A program made the translations under genes and the position numbers. From the NCBI GenBank assembly GCA_036417435.1, contig CM070899.1:144598237-144662236 (forward strand): DNA of 64,000 bases. Direction: 5' to 3'. Below, one piece after another: positions 34,830 to 47,116 of the stretch. Source of the stretch: Inia geoffrensis. Its lineage: Eukaryota; Chordata; Mammalia; Artiodactyla; Iniidae. Within the stretch, counting starts at the first letter, position 1; the number at the start of each line of letters is the position of its first letter. Under the pieces are notes generated by a model. The model worked only from the letters and a program-made list of their open reading frames with translations. It searched no databases and was not told the DNA's origin.

Positions 34830-36215
34830 GTGAAAATGACTATACTACCCAAAGCAATCTACAGATTCAATGTAATCCTTATTAAATTACCAATGGCATT
34901 TTTTATGGAGCTAGAAAAAAAAATCTTAAAATTTGTATGGAGACACAAAAGACCCCGAATAGCCAAAGCAGTCTTGAGGGAAAAAAACGGAGATGGAGGA
35001 ATCAGACTCCCTGACTTCAGACTATACTACAAAGCTACAGTAATCAAGACAATATGGTATTGGCACAAAAACAGAAACATAGATCAATGCAACAAGATAG
35101 AAAGTCCAGAGATAAACCCATACACCTATGGTCAACTAATCTACAACAAAGGTGGCAAGGATATACAATGGAGAAAAGACAGTCTCTTCAATAAGTGGTG
35201 CTGGGAAAACTGGACAGCTACATGTAAAAGAATGAAATTAGAACACTCCCTAACACCATACACAAAAATAAACTCAAAATGGATTAGAGACCTAAAGGTA
35301 AGACCGCACACTGTAAAACTCTTAGAGGAAAACATAGGAAGAGCACTCTTTGACATAAATCACAGCAAGATCTTTTTTGATCCACCTCCTAGAGTAATGG
35401 AAACAAAAACAAAAATAAACAAATGGGACCTAATGAAACTTCAAAGCTTTTGCACAGCAAAGGAAACCATAAACAAGACGAAAAGACAACCCTCAGAATG
35501 GGAGAAAATATTTGCAAATGAATCAACAGACAAAGGATTAATCTCCAAAATATACAAGCAGCTCATACATCTCAATATTAAAAAAACATACAACCCAATC
35601 CAAAAATGGGCAGAAGACCTAAATAGACATTTCTCCAAAGAAGACACACAGATGGCCAAGAAGCACATGAAAAGCTGCTCAACATCACTAATTATTAGAG
35701 AAATGCAAATCGAAACTACAATGAGGTATCACCTCACACCAGTTAGAATGGGCATCATCAGAAAATCTACAAACAACAAGTGCTGGAGAGGGTGTGGAGT
35801 AAAGGGAACCCTCTTGCACTGTTGGTGGGAATGTAAATTGATACAGCCACTATGGCGAACAGTATGGAGGTTCCTTAAAAAACTAAAAACTGAATTACCG
35901 TATGACCCAGCAATCCCACTACTGGGCATATACCCAGAGAAAACCATAATTCAAAAAGACACATGCACCCCAATGTTCATTGCAGCACTATTTACAATAG
36001 CCAGGACATGGAAACAACCTAAATGCCCATCAACAGACAAATGGATAAAGAAGATGTGGTACATATGCACAATGGAATATTACTCAGCCATAAAAAGGAA
36101 TGAAATTGGGTCATTTGTTGAAACGTGGATGGACCTAGAGACTGTCATACAGAGTGAAGTAAGTCAGAAAGAGAAAAACAAATATCATATATTAGCGCAT
36201 GTATGTGGAACCTAG
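34830..36215 (+). pseudogene. L1 ORF2 C-terminal open segment, 461 codons
   Basis: Continuous from [14 protein letters not shown] to the natural ORF2 end (ILAHVCGT, then TAG). It contains the conserved [19 protein letters not shown], the [12 protein letters not shown] block and the complete Cys-rich motif of the CX3CX7HX4C type, CWRGCG...LLHCWWEC, near codons 325-345. The Met at the start is internal to ORF2. A frame this long over 1.4 kb implies a relatively recent insertion but not selection. Without endonuclease or an intact RT it cannot act alone. Confidence 0.9.
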
Positions 36216-36589
36216 ACAAATGGTACAGATGAACCGGTTTGCAGGGCAGAAATTGAGACACAGATGTAGAGAGCAAACGTACAGACACCAAGTGGGGAGA
36301 GCCGCTGGGGTGGGGGGATGGTGGTGTGATGAATTGGGCGATTGGGATTGACATGTATACACTGATGTGTATAAAATTGATGACAAATAAGAACCTGCTA
36401 TATAAATAAATTAATTAAATTAAATTAAAAAAATTTTTTAAAAAGTCAAGACAAAAAAAACCCCCTGCATTTACACAAGCACCATGTTTCACTATAATTA
36501 CAATATATGAGGAGAGGGGCTGATGAGATGAAAAATGGAGCTGCTCACGTACCCTCCAAACCCCAAGTACTGAGACCTCTTTGCTTTGC

Positions 36590-36700
36590 TTTTCTTTCTT
36601 CCACTGGACTGCAAGTGTCTTACAAACAGAGGCTGTGTTCCTCAAGCAAATGCCTACTGCAGGGTCAAGCACAGTGCCAACTGTAGAATACCGGTTTGAC
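36590..36700 (+). repeat. L2 3'-end fragment
   Basis: CCACTGGACTGCAAGTGTC and GTCAAGCACAGTGCCAACTG match the L2 3' terminus. Confidence 0.55.
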
Positions 36701-36704
36701 ACAA

Positions 36705-38024
36705 AAACACACTAGATTTATTAGAGCAGTTGATGCCTCTGGGACGCATCCAGTTAGCACAATGTCTTCTCGTCTATGCAAAACAAGTAAGCCCTCAGCA
36801 CCCATTGCCTCGCTGCGTCTGACTGAAGCCAAGGATGTGACAGCCGGCCCCTCTCTTTAACAGGCTCCTCCAAAAGCTCCTGCCCTCCTTCTCCTTTAAG
36901 CTGCACTTTTACTTTTGAACCTGAATTTACCCAGAAAAACATAATGGGGTGACACCCAATCCAAAGGGACAGCTTCTGGTGCCACCCCTCAGTGGAGAGT
37001 CATGCCAATCACTTCACGTTGTTTTGCCAGCCGGGAAGAAATCCTTAATCAATTTCACCAGGAATCCACTCTCTGAGGGTGCCCTCTCGCCAGCAGGTGC
37101 CACCTCTCGTTGGAAACAGACAGCACATTGCTCCACCCGCCAGTAGCACAGGCGCTCCCTGCACTAGGGTGGCACCTCCGCCCACCAGCTGGAGCCCCAT
37201 CAGCCTCACTGACACAGCACCCTTCCTGGAAGACTAAAGCTCTCCGCGGAAACCAAAGGCTTCCGCAAGGGGGTTGGAGAGGCATCGGGGACTGTACCTA
37301 CCCCTTCCAAACAAGAGAAAAGAGTGGCCGAGAAATGGACACCCTAGCACTCCTGTTTTCCTATTTAAATGTGAAGCCAGATTTTAACCTCTCCCTTGGC
37401 AACTCTGCATGGGACAAGAGAGAGACTAAGAAATATTAGTCTTATGCTGCATTAGACATTCATTCCCCCCCACCCCTTATTTCATAATCGTTTTTTTAAC
37501 TCTTGAACCCAGGTTAGCCCACTTCCTGTGCAACTTTTTAAGGAATTCAAACCCTTTGCAGTAAAGAAAGGCAAGCATTCCCTGGAGCTTGATATTAGGA
37601 ATGTTTCTAGATTGCTGGTTCAGAGCATGTACATTTGTTAATTTGCAACCTAAACACACCCCATGGCCTCATTTAACTCTGAGTGCTCGTGTGTGCATTG
37701 CAACTGCCTATGCCTGGTTCCAACTTAATCAAGCACTTAATGAGTAACATTAATATTCGTTGTCTTCTCCATGGGAGCTGATGCTCATCAAGGTAAATAG
37801 CTGCTGGCTGTCTCCACAGCCTGTGGTTAAGCTAAGAATCGTCGGTCCTCATCTAGACAGTGGACTGTCTGTCCCCCCAAGATGGAAAAACCCTGCTGGG
37901 TACTTTCCAAAGATTTCATTTTAAAATGTTTCCACTTACAGATCTTTTAAAAATGCCAAGGGATTTGGAAGAGCAGTAAGAAATCTACTATCTGGGTGAT
38001 AGTCATTCAGAGATTCTTGTAGGG
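36705..38024. other. Non-repeat DNA upstream of RGMA, AT-motif cluster
   Basis: No repeats recognised. 37724-37759 packs CTTAATCAAG, CACTTAATGAG and ACATTAATATT, three homeodomain-like cores within 36 bp, about 2.2 kb upstream of the RGMA start codon. It is a candidate enhancer by motif density only. Confidence 0.4.
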
Positions 38025-38250
38025 TGCCTATTACATGCCAGGCACTGTGCTAGGGTTGTAATGATGACCCCAGGTGGTCCTGGTTACTGCCCTCAAGGCA
38101 CCTACAGTCTGATGGGAGGGGCCCCAACTAGGTAAGGGTCATGCTAACCAGTGCATAACTGCAAAGTGAGATCAGTGTTAGGAAGGAAAGCATGCAGTGC
38201 TGGGAGAGCCATCCCTAAGGAGGCGAGGTTAGAGCTGAGTTGAAAGATGG
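38025..38250. repeat. Ancient repeat fragment (L2-like)
   Basis: CTATTACATGCCAGGCACTGTGC, CTGCCCTCAAGGCACCTACAG and GAGCTGAGTTGAAAGATGG follow the order of the same old element seen at 29.4 kb. Confidence 0.5.
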
Positions 38251-38293
38251 ATAAAGGAAGAAATCTGTTGTTCACCAACTATTAGGGCTGAAT

Positions 38294-38460
38294 CTCTCTC
38301 TCTCGCTCTCTCTCTCTCTCTCCACCCCCAACATCCAGTACAACTCCTCTATTTATAGATGAGGAAACTGAGGCCCGACAGAGCTAAAACTCTTGCCCAG
38401 GGTCAGAGCTAATTATAGAAACCAACGATCCCAATACCCAATCTCTTTCTGCTAAATCAC
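38294..38460 (-). repeat. (TC)n followed by MIR
   Basis: (TC)n at about 38294-38322, then reversed MIR text: TTATAGATGAGGAAACTGAGGC and CTCTTGCCCAGGGTCAGAGC. Confidence 0.75.
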
Positions 38461-38465
38461 ATGGA

Positions 38466-39240
38466 TTTTATTTATATCCCAGCTGTAGATTACCTCAATG
38501 CCAATAAAACACAGAATATTGAGTTAAAACCACACCCCTCAAGACCACAAGCATAAATAACGATCGCGTTTTAATGTAGATGATACTTTTTTATTTTGCA
38601 ACTCCAAAGAGTTCTCATCGTATCAAAATCCAAGACAGCTTGTTTTCTATAAGAACGCGAAGGCCATAACCCTGTTTGAAATGCACTAGCAAATTTCTCT
38701 AACCGTGCAATGCTAATTTAGGCGTGAGCTGTGTGTTCAGGCAGACTTCATGCCTCGGCTAGAGTTTCAGATTTGCACAGGGCGATTGGGTGGCTCTTTG
38801 CTGTTTCACTGCAAAGATCTTTCCCTGGACTCCTGAAGCCTCTGGGGAATTTACCGCGGCCGAAGTGGCCGTGGTCTCGCCAGTGTGTGCATGCGCGCTG
38901 CATGGTGAAACATTCTTTTGAAAAGCCCGTGAAAATCCACTCGCAATCCGTGCGTGTGCATGTGAAATCGCAGAGCAAGGACCGGAAAGACCCGCAGCGG
39001 AGCACACCCTGACCCAAGGTTACTTCTGGGGAGCCGCAGTCGTGGGGAGGGGATGTGATTGATATGGTCTTCTTTTTACTCTAGACATGCCTGAGCTTTG
39101 TAAAATTGTACACAAGAACGTATTCGCGTATTACACATTTAATACATTTATGTTCATTTTTTAAAAGAAGATTCTTAAACAAACATCTCAGTACAACAAA
39201 GGTGCATCGCTGCAGAGAGCAGCAGTGTTTCTCGTGGATG
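38466..39240. other. RGMA upstream region, NRF1-like site
   Basis: Unique, increasingly CpG-containing sequence. About 38850-38900 has CCGCGGCCG and the alternating GTGCATGCGCGC at about 38886-38897, close to the NRF1 consensus, roughly 1.1 kb upstream of the start codon. No transcript evidence is visible. Confidence 0.4.
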
Positions 39241-39479
39241 TGACTGTCTATTCCAGAAACCTCAGAGTAACACCCCGCGCCCGCCCACCCTTGGACCATC
39301 ATGGAACTGATGATGGAAGCGTACTCTCCAGGACATCCCAGCGGGAGATTAGGAAAGTTGGAGGCGCCTCGCGGGTCGCCGCACTTGCCGCCCGCGCCCC
39401 CCTAACCCTGCGTTTAGGGAAGTCTTGACTTTGCAGCTTGCGTACCCCACCGCCGCCCTGGTGCTGATGCGTGAAGGTG

Positions 39480-39720
39480 CGGCCGCGCCAGGCGGGGCAA
39501 TCCGAGCCCACACCCCCACCTCCTATCCCGCCCCCTCCCCGCCGGCCCCGCCCGCCTCGCCCCCAGCCTGCGCCCCGGGCGGCCGGCCCGCCCCTTCCCC
39601 TCCGCGCGCAAACGAACCTCTCGACGCCGCGCTCCGCGGCTGCCGGCTGGGGCCGGGCGAGGGAGGGGGCTAGCCCGAACAGCCCGACTCTGCAGTAGTC
39701 TCCCGAGCGCGGGCTGCGCC
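39480..39720 (+). promoter_or_regulatory. Candidate TATA-less RGMA core promoter
   Basis: Several Sp1-type boxes: GGCGGGG at 39491-39497, CCCGCCCC at about 39528-39535, CCCCGCCCG at about 39546-39554 and CCCGCCCC at about 39588-39595. No TATA box. The start site is probably dispersed in about 39650-39760, which is inference since no transcript data are available. Confidence 0.55.
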
Positions 39721-39790
39721 GCCCGAGCCGCTAGGCTGGAGAAGCACTAGCCGTTCGCTCACGGGCCGGCTCCTCCAGGCGCTCGCAGGC

Positions 39791-39832
39791 ATGCAGCCCG
39801 GGAGCAGGCGGCGCGCCCCTGGCCGCTGCTGA
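39791..39832 (+). promoter_or_regulatory. Upstream ORF in the RGMA leader
   Basis: ATG to TGA, 13 codons (MQPGSRRRAPGRC), in a different frame from the main start and ending 133 nt before it. Its context has G at -3, better than the main ATG (C at -3, C at +4). If the leader includes it, it could lower initiation at the main start and favour downstream starts. It matters only if transcription begins upstream of 39791. Confidence 0.6.
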
Positions 39833-39965
39833 GCCGGCCCGGGCGGCGGGGACCATCGCCTGCCGAACCCCTCCCACCTTGCCCCGGGGCCGACGAGCGG
39901 CGCCCCGGCACCCCCTCTTCGCCCGCAGCCCCGTCAGCGCCACCCCCCGCGGGCTGCAGGGGCTC

Positions 39966-39979
39966 ATGCAGCCGCCAAG
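39966..39979 (+). CDS. RGMA coding exon 1
   Basis: RGMA is a GPI-anchored repulsive guidance molecule. It binds neogenin to repel axons and guide neural tube closure, and it acts as a BMP co-receptor. This exon encodes M-Q-P-P and the first two bases of an Arg codon, followed by a strong donor AAG|GTAAGC (intron from 39980). Joining to 58962 completes AGG and gives MQPPRERLVV, the known mammalian N-terminus (from memory). It lies in CpG island 1 downstream of GC boxes. The ATG context is weak (CTC before, C after), so leaky scanning to Met17 or Met19 in exon 2 is plausible. The 5'UTR start is not determined. Confidence 0.93.
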
Positions 39980-42199
39980 GTAAGCGCGGGCCGGGAGCGA
40001 GACGGACCCAGCTCTTGACATCCCGGAGGCGCCGCCGCCACTTGCTCGGGGCACGACACCGCTGTGGTCCTCCCCAGCCCTGCGTCTCATCTTGTTCCCA
40101 TCTTGCCCAGATTTGGAGCTTTGTTGCGCCTCGATCCCTTTAGCTCTTGGCAGCAGTAAAGTTTTTGTGGTTTGGTATTTGCTCTTTTTTCCTAAAATGC
40201 TCTCCCCGGGCAGCCGGCAGCGCGCGTGGTTGGGCAGACCCGGCGAACGTCTGTACCACTGTGCGCGTGCTGGGAGCTCCCTTTCTCCCGCGCGGCCGTT
40301 GCACTCGGCCCGCGGAGCCTGGGACTGAGCGGGCCACCCGGCTGTCCAGCCGTGAACCCCATTGGCACGACTCGCCCGGCCCCCTCCTCCTACTCTGCGC
40401 CCGGCTGCCTAGCCAGCTGCAGAGTCGCGGCTGAAGCGCCTGCCCCGGGGGGCGTCGACGCGGCGCACTGTCTGAGCTCGGGTCCGAGCGGTCCATCGCC
40501 TGGGAGGGCAGGTGCGCAGGGAGGTGAGGGACTTGGGATGAGTGTTTAAGGGATAGGATCCCCGAGTGGCGCTGACGCTCCTAAGTGGACAGGTGGGCCC
40601 GGCGGCCCGGGCACAGCGACGGCTGCGCGCGTGGCCCGAGCCGTGGCTCATCCCAGGGAACGAGTGGGGCAGGGGAACAGGTGTATTTAGGGGGAGGGCC
40701 GATGTGGGGGGCGCTCGGATACAATTCTTGATTGCATCCCCTTAATGTAATTGCGTAAGATTTTCTCGGAGGTAGAATCCGTTCCCCCAAATTGAGTTTT
40801 TTAATGGGAGCCTGCGAGCTGCTATTATGTGGTGTGGTTTCGGAAGGCGTTGGATTGTATTTATTTTATAAATCGGATGTCTTGCGATCGGATTAGGGGA
40901 AATCGCACCATCTAGCGGAAATGGTACGCTGCGCGTTTCTTTTAGGCCGAGAAGTTGGATGTTCTCAAAGTAGGAGATTCCGGCGCGTGGCGTGGAGGCA
41001 GGAACCAGAAGGCGGGTCCTGGGATGAGTATTTCTAGGTGTATTTACAGTCCGGCTGAGCGGGAGCTCAGCGACGCCCCCAGCTCCGCACGCCGAGCTCA
41101 AGGGCCAGAATTGCAGCTCGTACTGAGTGGCAGGCTGTCACCTCGAGGAGATCGTCACCTTCTCCTTCTGGCTTGAGGGTCCTCTAGCAAGAACGTAACG
41201 TAAAATGTTGCCTGCCGGTGAGTCTGTGCCTGTTCTCTGGGCATCTGTCCCAGAAATCGGAAAAACCTATGCACGGACCGTGGTCTTCTCCCGTGTATCA
41301 CAGATGAATGATTTTTCAGGCGAATCTTGAGCCGTAACCCCTAGAAAAGAGATTGGCTGTGCTCTAAAGGGCAGCTGAAGGAGAGAATTGCGAAAGGGTC
41401 TGGTGCAGATCTGTACAGGAAAGGTATAATATACCAAAATGGCATTTTTTTTTACACAAAGAAGAGGCTTCCTGCTGTTCCACTACCACAGCGAGTGACA
41501 AGCAGGCCTCCTTTATGAGAGGGACATGACCTCCAGTTAGCAACTGGGGCGGACTTTGCTGGACAGCAAGCGGAGCCGACAAAGACTGTGGGTGGGGCTC
41601 CCTGTCCTTGGTGCCTGGTTTTTGCTGCCACCTTCCAGGCCAGATGATATTAGCACTGAGCTGGACTCATCCTGTTCTGAAGTGTAGTCTGCTTCCTTGT
41701 AGAGCAGTGTGGTGTTCTCCTTGTGGGGAGGACCCTTGCCCCCTTAAGATCCCCTGAGCTGTGGTGGTGGTGAGGGAGGTGCCAGCCTACTTTTTTCAAT
41801 AGCCCTGCTCCCATCATTTCCCTCCCAGGTGACAGGTGCTTATGCTCTGAATAGACATATGAAGTGGTGGGTGGCTTATCTGCTTACTCCCCACTCTATC
41901 TCAAACTGCCTCGCCGTTTGCAGGTGTTTATTGAATAACTAGATTTATGACAAAGAGGGTCTTGCAGTAACCTGGCATCTTATTCAAAGAGGGCTTCTCT
42001 GACCTTTGCTAAGAAACCTCTGTCTGCTTTCTTTCCTTACAAGCCTCTCCAAGGCGTGACTCGCTCCCTCCCCAGTGGGTGTAGTAATACAGAATGGAGG
42101 ATGAAAAGCTCCTGGTTAATATGACCCTTGACTTGGCTCTTCAGCCGCCCTGTGGGAGCCCAATACAAGAATTCTTAGATGAGGAGATGCAAAATAAAA

Positions 42200-42370
42200 T
42201 GAATAGGTACTGAGCATTCCTAACACTGGGACAGGGAGTTTTTCAAGTCACTCTCACAGTGATGCTCGCTGCTTCTAGGAAGCAGGCGGGAAGAGGTGCT
42301 GGCACTTCCACTTCTCAGAAGAGGAAACTGATGCCCAGAGAGGTGCAGAGGAATAGCCAAGGTTCTGTGA
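42200..42370 (-). repeat. MIR
   Basis: CTTCTCAGAAGAGGAAACTGATGC and AGCATTCCTAACACTGGGAC fit reversed MIR. Confidence 0.65.
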
Positions 42371-43807
42371 GTTTAAAGTGCTTTTTTCCCTACAGCCTTG
42401 CTACCAAATGAATTAAACTCAAGCACTTGGTTTTACCAAGTATGGTCCCCAAATACGGCATGCCATAGGAGATATGTTCACCTGTGTCTCCAGAAGCCTG
42501 CCATCCAGAAAAAGAGACAGGATATACCCAAATGAAACTGACCATAAACAAAGTTCAGGCTTATCGGAACCTGTTATTTCTCTGAAGCAAGGAGGCACTC
42601 CTACTTAAAGATCACTGTTCCAGAACTTGACTTATAACGTCCCAAGTGTAAGTTCAAACCACGTTTACGTGTCTGCAGTGTTCCCGTGGCTCTCTGGAGA
42701 ATGGCTTTGCTTTTCAAACAACATTCATTGTTGATTCATTCAGCAAACATAATGTAGACTTAACTTGAAGGAGACCCAGGCTTTCTCACCTGTAGTATCC
42801 AGCCCCATTCAGATGTCAGGCTTCTCTTTTTCTTATTTTGACTGAATAACACCACAATTTCAGCTTCCCTTCCCTTAGCAACAGAGCTCTGAAGAGCAAT
42901 GAACAGGGCAATGGAAAAAATGAAGAACTGTCTTGCCCAAGTGTGCAGACAAGGTCAGGCAGAAGTCAGTTTCCTTGGTGACAAATGAACATCTTTTAAA
43001 ACGATGCCAGTTTCTTAGCCAGGTCTGACCTATGAGTAGGAAATGCTGTATCACAGTAGAGCCTCTGGGTCAGGAGGCAAGAATACCCACTGAGGTGTGA
43101 AACTTCATAATCTGTGGGCAAGAGGAAGAAGAAATTTTGAGATTTGGGCAGAAATCGGAAAAAATGTTAAATGCAAGTATCTTTTATAGCCCCATTTGAA
43201 AGATTTAAAGTCACTGCTACTTGACAAACATAAATGCGCATTGTGTACCTTATAAAATTATTATATCCAGATTACTACTGTACAAAATTAAAGTGTAGCG
43301 GGCACTGTTTTTGTGGAAAATATTGACAAAATTGCCGGTTGAGTTTACTTCTCATTTTTCAACTGTTTGTTTAAAGCAACATTCCAAGATGGAGAACTTT
43401 CAGGAATCAGGACCCTGGATTTGCCAGAGTCTGAAAACCTGGCAGAAACTTGAAAACAAAAGAGTCTGTCAACAATCTGGTAAAACAAGACCAATTCTTA
43501 CAGATTCTGTGTCCTCCACAGGGCATAACAGAGATGAGTGGATATGAGTACCAGTGCCCTAAAGCTTGTTGATTGATATCTCACTAGGCTATCATTTAGT
43601 AGTTACCATCCGATGTGGTTTCCACTTCTGTTTTATTTTTTTGTCTTTGGAGATGCTCAGAGCTCAAAGTCTCTGCAACAGCTTGCCCTGGCTGACAGCA
43701 ACGATCTGTCCTGGTTCCTGATGATACCCACTGTACATCTGCCCTTGTGAACAGAGATATTCTCCCTCAGTCCTCAGCAAGAGGCTCGGTACCATTACTT
43801 ACTCTTT

Positions 43808-44445
43808 TTTTTTAATTGAAGTGTAGTTGATATACCACATTATATAAGTTACAGGTGTACAATATAGTGATTCACAATTTTTAAAGGTTTTACTGCATTT
43901 ATAGTTACTATAAAATATTGGCTATATTCCCCACGTTGTACAGTATATCCTTATAGCTTATTTTATACATAATAGTTGACATGTCTTAATCCCCTACGCC
44001 TGTATTGCGCCTCCCCACTTCCCTCTCCCCTCTGGTAAACACTAGTTTGTTCTCTATATCCGGGAGTCTACTTCTTTTTTGTTATATTCACTAGTTTGTT
44101 GTGTTTTTTAGATTCCACATATAGGTGATAACATACAGTATTTGTTCTTTGCTGTCTGACTTATTTCACTTAGCACAATGCCCTCCAAGTCCATCCATGT
44201 TGCTGCAAATGGCAAAATTCCATTTTTTTTTATGACTGAGTAGTATTCCAGCATGTATATATATCACATCTATGGTTACTTCCGTATCTTGGCAGTTGTA
44301 AATTGTAAATAATGCTGCTATGAACATGGGGATGCATGTATCTTTTAGAATCAGTGTTTTTGGTTTTTTTCAAGTATATGCCCAGGAGTGGAACTGCTGG
44401 GTCATATGGTAGTTGTATTTTTAGTTTTTTGAGAAATCTCCCAGT
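43808..44445 (-). repeat. L1 3' half fragment
   Basis: Reversed L1: TTTAATTGAAGTGTAGTTGAT at the 3' end, CCATCCATGTTGCTGCAAATG, TAAATAATGCTGCTATGAACA and AGTGGAACTGCTGGGTCATA. Its 5' end stops sharply at about 44445 against unrelated sequence. Confidence 0.85.
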
Positions 44446-44935
44446 ACTTCTTCTTAGCACACTTATTCTTCTTGAAGGTGGATGCAAACAAATTTCCATC
44501 CTCTTTAGGAGTTTTCTCCTTGATGACTTCTTTAAACGAGACCAGGTGGAAACATAGGAACACACAAAGACTGACCCATGATGGCTTCCTAAACATCTGT
44601 CATGGTATAAGCCTTGTCGGTTACAATGTGGACACTCCACCTGAGAATTCAGTCTCCTGACAGACTTTTTAATACATTTCCCAATTGATCTGGACCACAG
44701 AGTGTATCTTCCTCCAGGTTCGCTATTTAAAATCCACGATATCTAGTTGTTCAAGGTGCTTTCACCGTTTTATCCTCTTCATCAAAGTCCAATCCACTTG
44801 TGAGACTACCACACCTTCCTGGTTACCCCTTGCAGGGATGCATTTGCCTGGCTGTCAAAGAGGCTAGCTCAGGAAACATCTGCTGGGCCATCGCAGTGAC
44901 CTGGAAATTTGCTGCCAGTGTGCATTTTCAGCCCC
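44446..44935 (-). other. Unidentified segment abutting an L1 5' end
   Basis: Minus-strand translations show short coding-like stretches in different frames (FKEVIKEKTPKEDGNLFAST near 44475-44535; LEEDTLCGPDQLGNVLKSLS near 44650-44710), broken by stops. It could be a decayed retrocopy joined to the L1, or simply unique DNA. I do not recognise a parent. An (AGAAT)n-like run lies at 44936-44962. Confidence 0.3.
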
Positions 44936-45303
44936 AGAATAGAATAGAATAAAATAGAATAGATGACTCTTACAAGAACAAGTCCCTTGGACTGCTGAGG
45001 GTGCAGCTAAGCTACCCCCTGGTATTGCTGTCTCTGCATCCATTTTGTTTGGCCAAGTGGCCTGTGAGGACCTTAAATTGACACCAGCCCCCTCATGTAA
45101 GTGCATGCGCTAGGTAGCAGCCAGCCCTCGTGACCCACAATCTCCCCTCCTCCCCAGGGCCTACCCCTTGTGCACCCCTCAGCTAAGATCCCCACCAAGC
45201 TCACCAAAAGCTCACTCTTTTGGTTTGAATTGACCTATCCGGCCTTAGCTCAGGAGCCCCAAAGCACTCTGCCCACAGATCCTAATCAAGACATGTGCCC
45301 CAG

Positions 45304-45510
45304 GGCTTCCCTGATGGCGCAGTGGTTGAGAGTCCGCCTGCCGATGCAGGGGACACGGGTTCGTGCCCTGGTCTGGGAGGATCCCACATGCCCCGGAGAG
45401 GCTGGGCCCGTGAGCCATGGCCGCTGAGCCTGCGCATCCGGAGCCTGTGCTCCGCAACGGGAGAGGCCACAACAGTGAGAGGCCCGCGTACCGCAAAAAA
45501 AAAAAAAAAA
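45304..45510 (+). repeat. CHR-2-type SINE with TSD
   Basis: Compact near-consensus copy with an A tract. AAGACATGTGCCCCAG flanks it at about 45288-45303 and 45511-45526. Confidence 0.95.
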
Positions 45511-45984
45511 AAGACATGTGCCCCAGGTCCTGTTTTCTGTTTGCACTGGGCCTTGGCTTCCCCATGTGTCCCCTAGAAGTGCACCAGGTACTTCCTCCAG
45601 GACCTGAGTAATGAACTTCCCTATTTCAGTTTCTCTCGTGGTCTGTAGTTGAACCCTGGCTCACCATCCAGCACCTTGTGCTCCACTTGACAAGTGTGAG
45701 TGTGACAGATTCATAACAGAAGAGCACGTGGAAGTGCATATTTCATTCACAGAATCGTAAAAACTACCAGCTTTCTTCAAAACAATTGGTACCTTGAAAA
45801 GGATAAGGATTAATTGGAAAGAATAAGAATTAATGTTTGTTTGGAAGTTTTCCTATATAACTTTCATTTACATTTAATTTAATATCCTTCATGGAAAGAG
45901 GTAGAATATAAATAGATTTTTAATACAATTGCACTTTCTCAGATGGGCTTCCATTTATGCAAGCAAAAAGAAATGTAGAGCTTA

Positions 45985-46112
45985 TGGGTGTTCCCTTGTG
46001 GTCTTGTGGTTAGGATTCGGGGCCTTCACTGCCATGGTCTGGGTTCGATCCCTGGTTGGGGAACTGAGATCCCACAAGCTGTGTGGTTTGGCCAAAATAA
46101 AAAATAGAGAGA
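45985..46112 (+). repeat. CHR-1-type SINE
   Basis: GTGTTCCCTTGTGGTCTTGTGG, GGTTCGATCCCTGGTTGGGG and CCCACAAGCTGTGTGGTTTGG, then AATAAAAA and a (GA)n tail. Confidence 0.85.
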
Positions 46113-47116
46113 GAGAGAGCTTTGAGTGCAGGCTCACCTGTAGACGTGACGAGGCTCATGAGGGCTTCCCCTCACAGGTCCAGACCTGCTAATAACCCCT
46201 CACTCCTAAGGCAGGTAGGTCATTCTGCCCCAGACCAAGGGATTCGTGGGAGTTTAATTTGTGTTGTTTTACATCCGTCAGCACAGCTAAAATAGTTTGA
46301 AATTCAAATTTCAGAATACTGATTTCAAAGTGCTTCCCTTACTGTCCTGAGGCATACTTGGTTTTGTATCCTTGGGTATCTCAAGATCATATGGTAAGGA
46401 AAAGCTAGATGCCACCCTCTTCAGTCCTGTGAGGGTTTTACATTGCTTTTATTTTTCTCTGCTAAGAGCATTTTGAGAAAGGAGATCCCTAAACTCCAGG
46501 CATCTGATTTCTTCATGAGCAAATGGTTGCTGTTGGCAGAGTCTACTGACTTCAGGGGTTCATTGCTAGGGAGCATACTGCTCCCTACATACACACACCT
46601 GGGCCAAGAGTCAATGAGGGCAAAGCAAACCCAAGCCAAAACGGCACCCAAACCAAGATGGCACCCAAGTCCTCCCTTCCTGGGTCAATGACCAATCTCT
46701 AGGGGTGGAAGCCCATCTGGCTTTGAATTTAATTAAGACATGCTCTGAATAGCTTGAGGTCTGAACGGACTGCGGTGAATTGATACCGTAGATAGATTTA
46801 CCTAAACATCTTGTTGTGTAATATTTACCTGTCACTCAGAGGCTATTAAGTCAGGTAAGCACTCTATGAAACCTTGACTAAAGATACCATTTAACATCCA
46901 AAAGAAAGAAGAAGAATTCTATAAGTATTTCAACTTCATAAGTTTTTAGGGGGATAGGGGAGACGGTTCAGGAAAATTTTTCTTTCCTTAAAACATTTTA
47001 ATAGTTTTGTTTGTTTATGGAAAACAGTGTATCTCTAAACATGCTCACATCTCTAATGAATGACCCATCATTATACATATGGAGCATAACAGGAAAAAGT
47101 AAACCCCGGTGAAGAT

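Larger units (their letters stand above)
33808..36464 (+). mobile_element. 5'-truncated L1, fairly young
   Basis: It starts abruptly in ORF2 just upstream of the RT (CCAACAAACAAAAATCAGG) and runs through ORF2 and the 3'UTR to an A-rich tail. A short duplication CTGCATTT flanks it at 33800-33807 and 36465-36472. It is closely similar to the copy at 6.4-9.9 kb and shares several distinctive differences with it from the usual ORF2 reading. 5' truncation is the normal outcome of target-primed reverse transcription, so the copy was never mobile. Confidence 0.92.
39250..40690. promoter_or_regulatory. CpG island 1 around RGMA exon 1
   Basis: Dense CpG and GC over about 1.4 kb, abrupt against AT-rich flanks. 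It spans the upstream GC boxes, exon 1 and the start of intron 1. Open frames through it on both strands (up to about 119 codons) are by-products of GC richness. Edges are by eye. Confidence 0.85.

Noticed and set aside
39731..40549. Frames of 107-119 codons around RGMA exon 1
   Set aside because: By-products of CpG island composition; none continues through a plausible splice site in a known protein frame.
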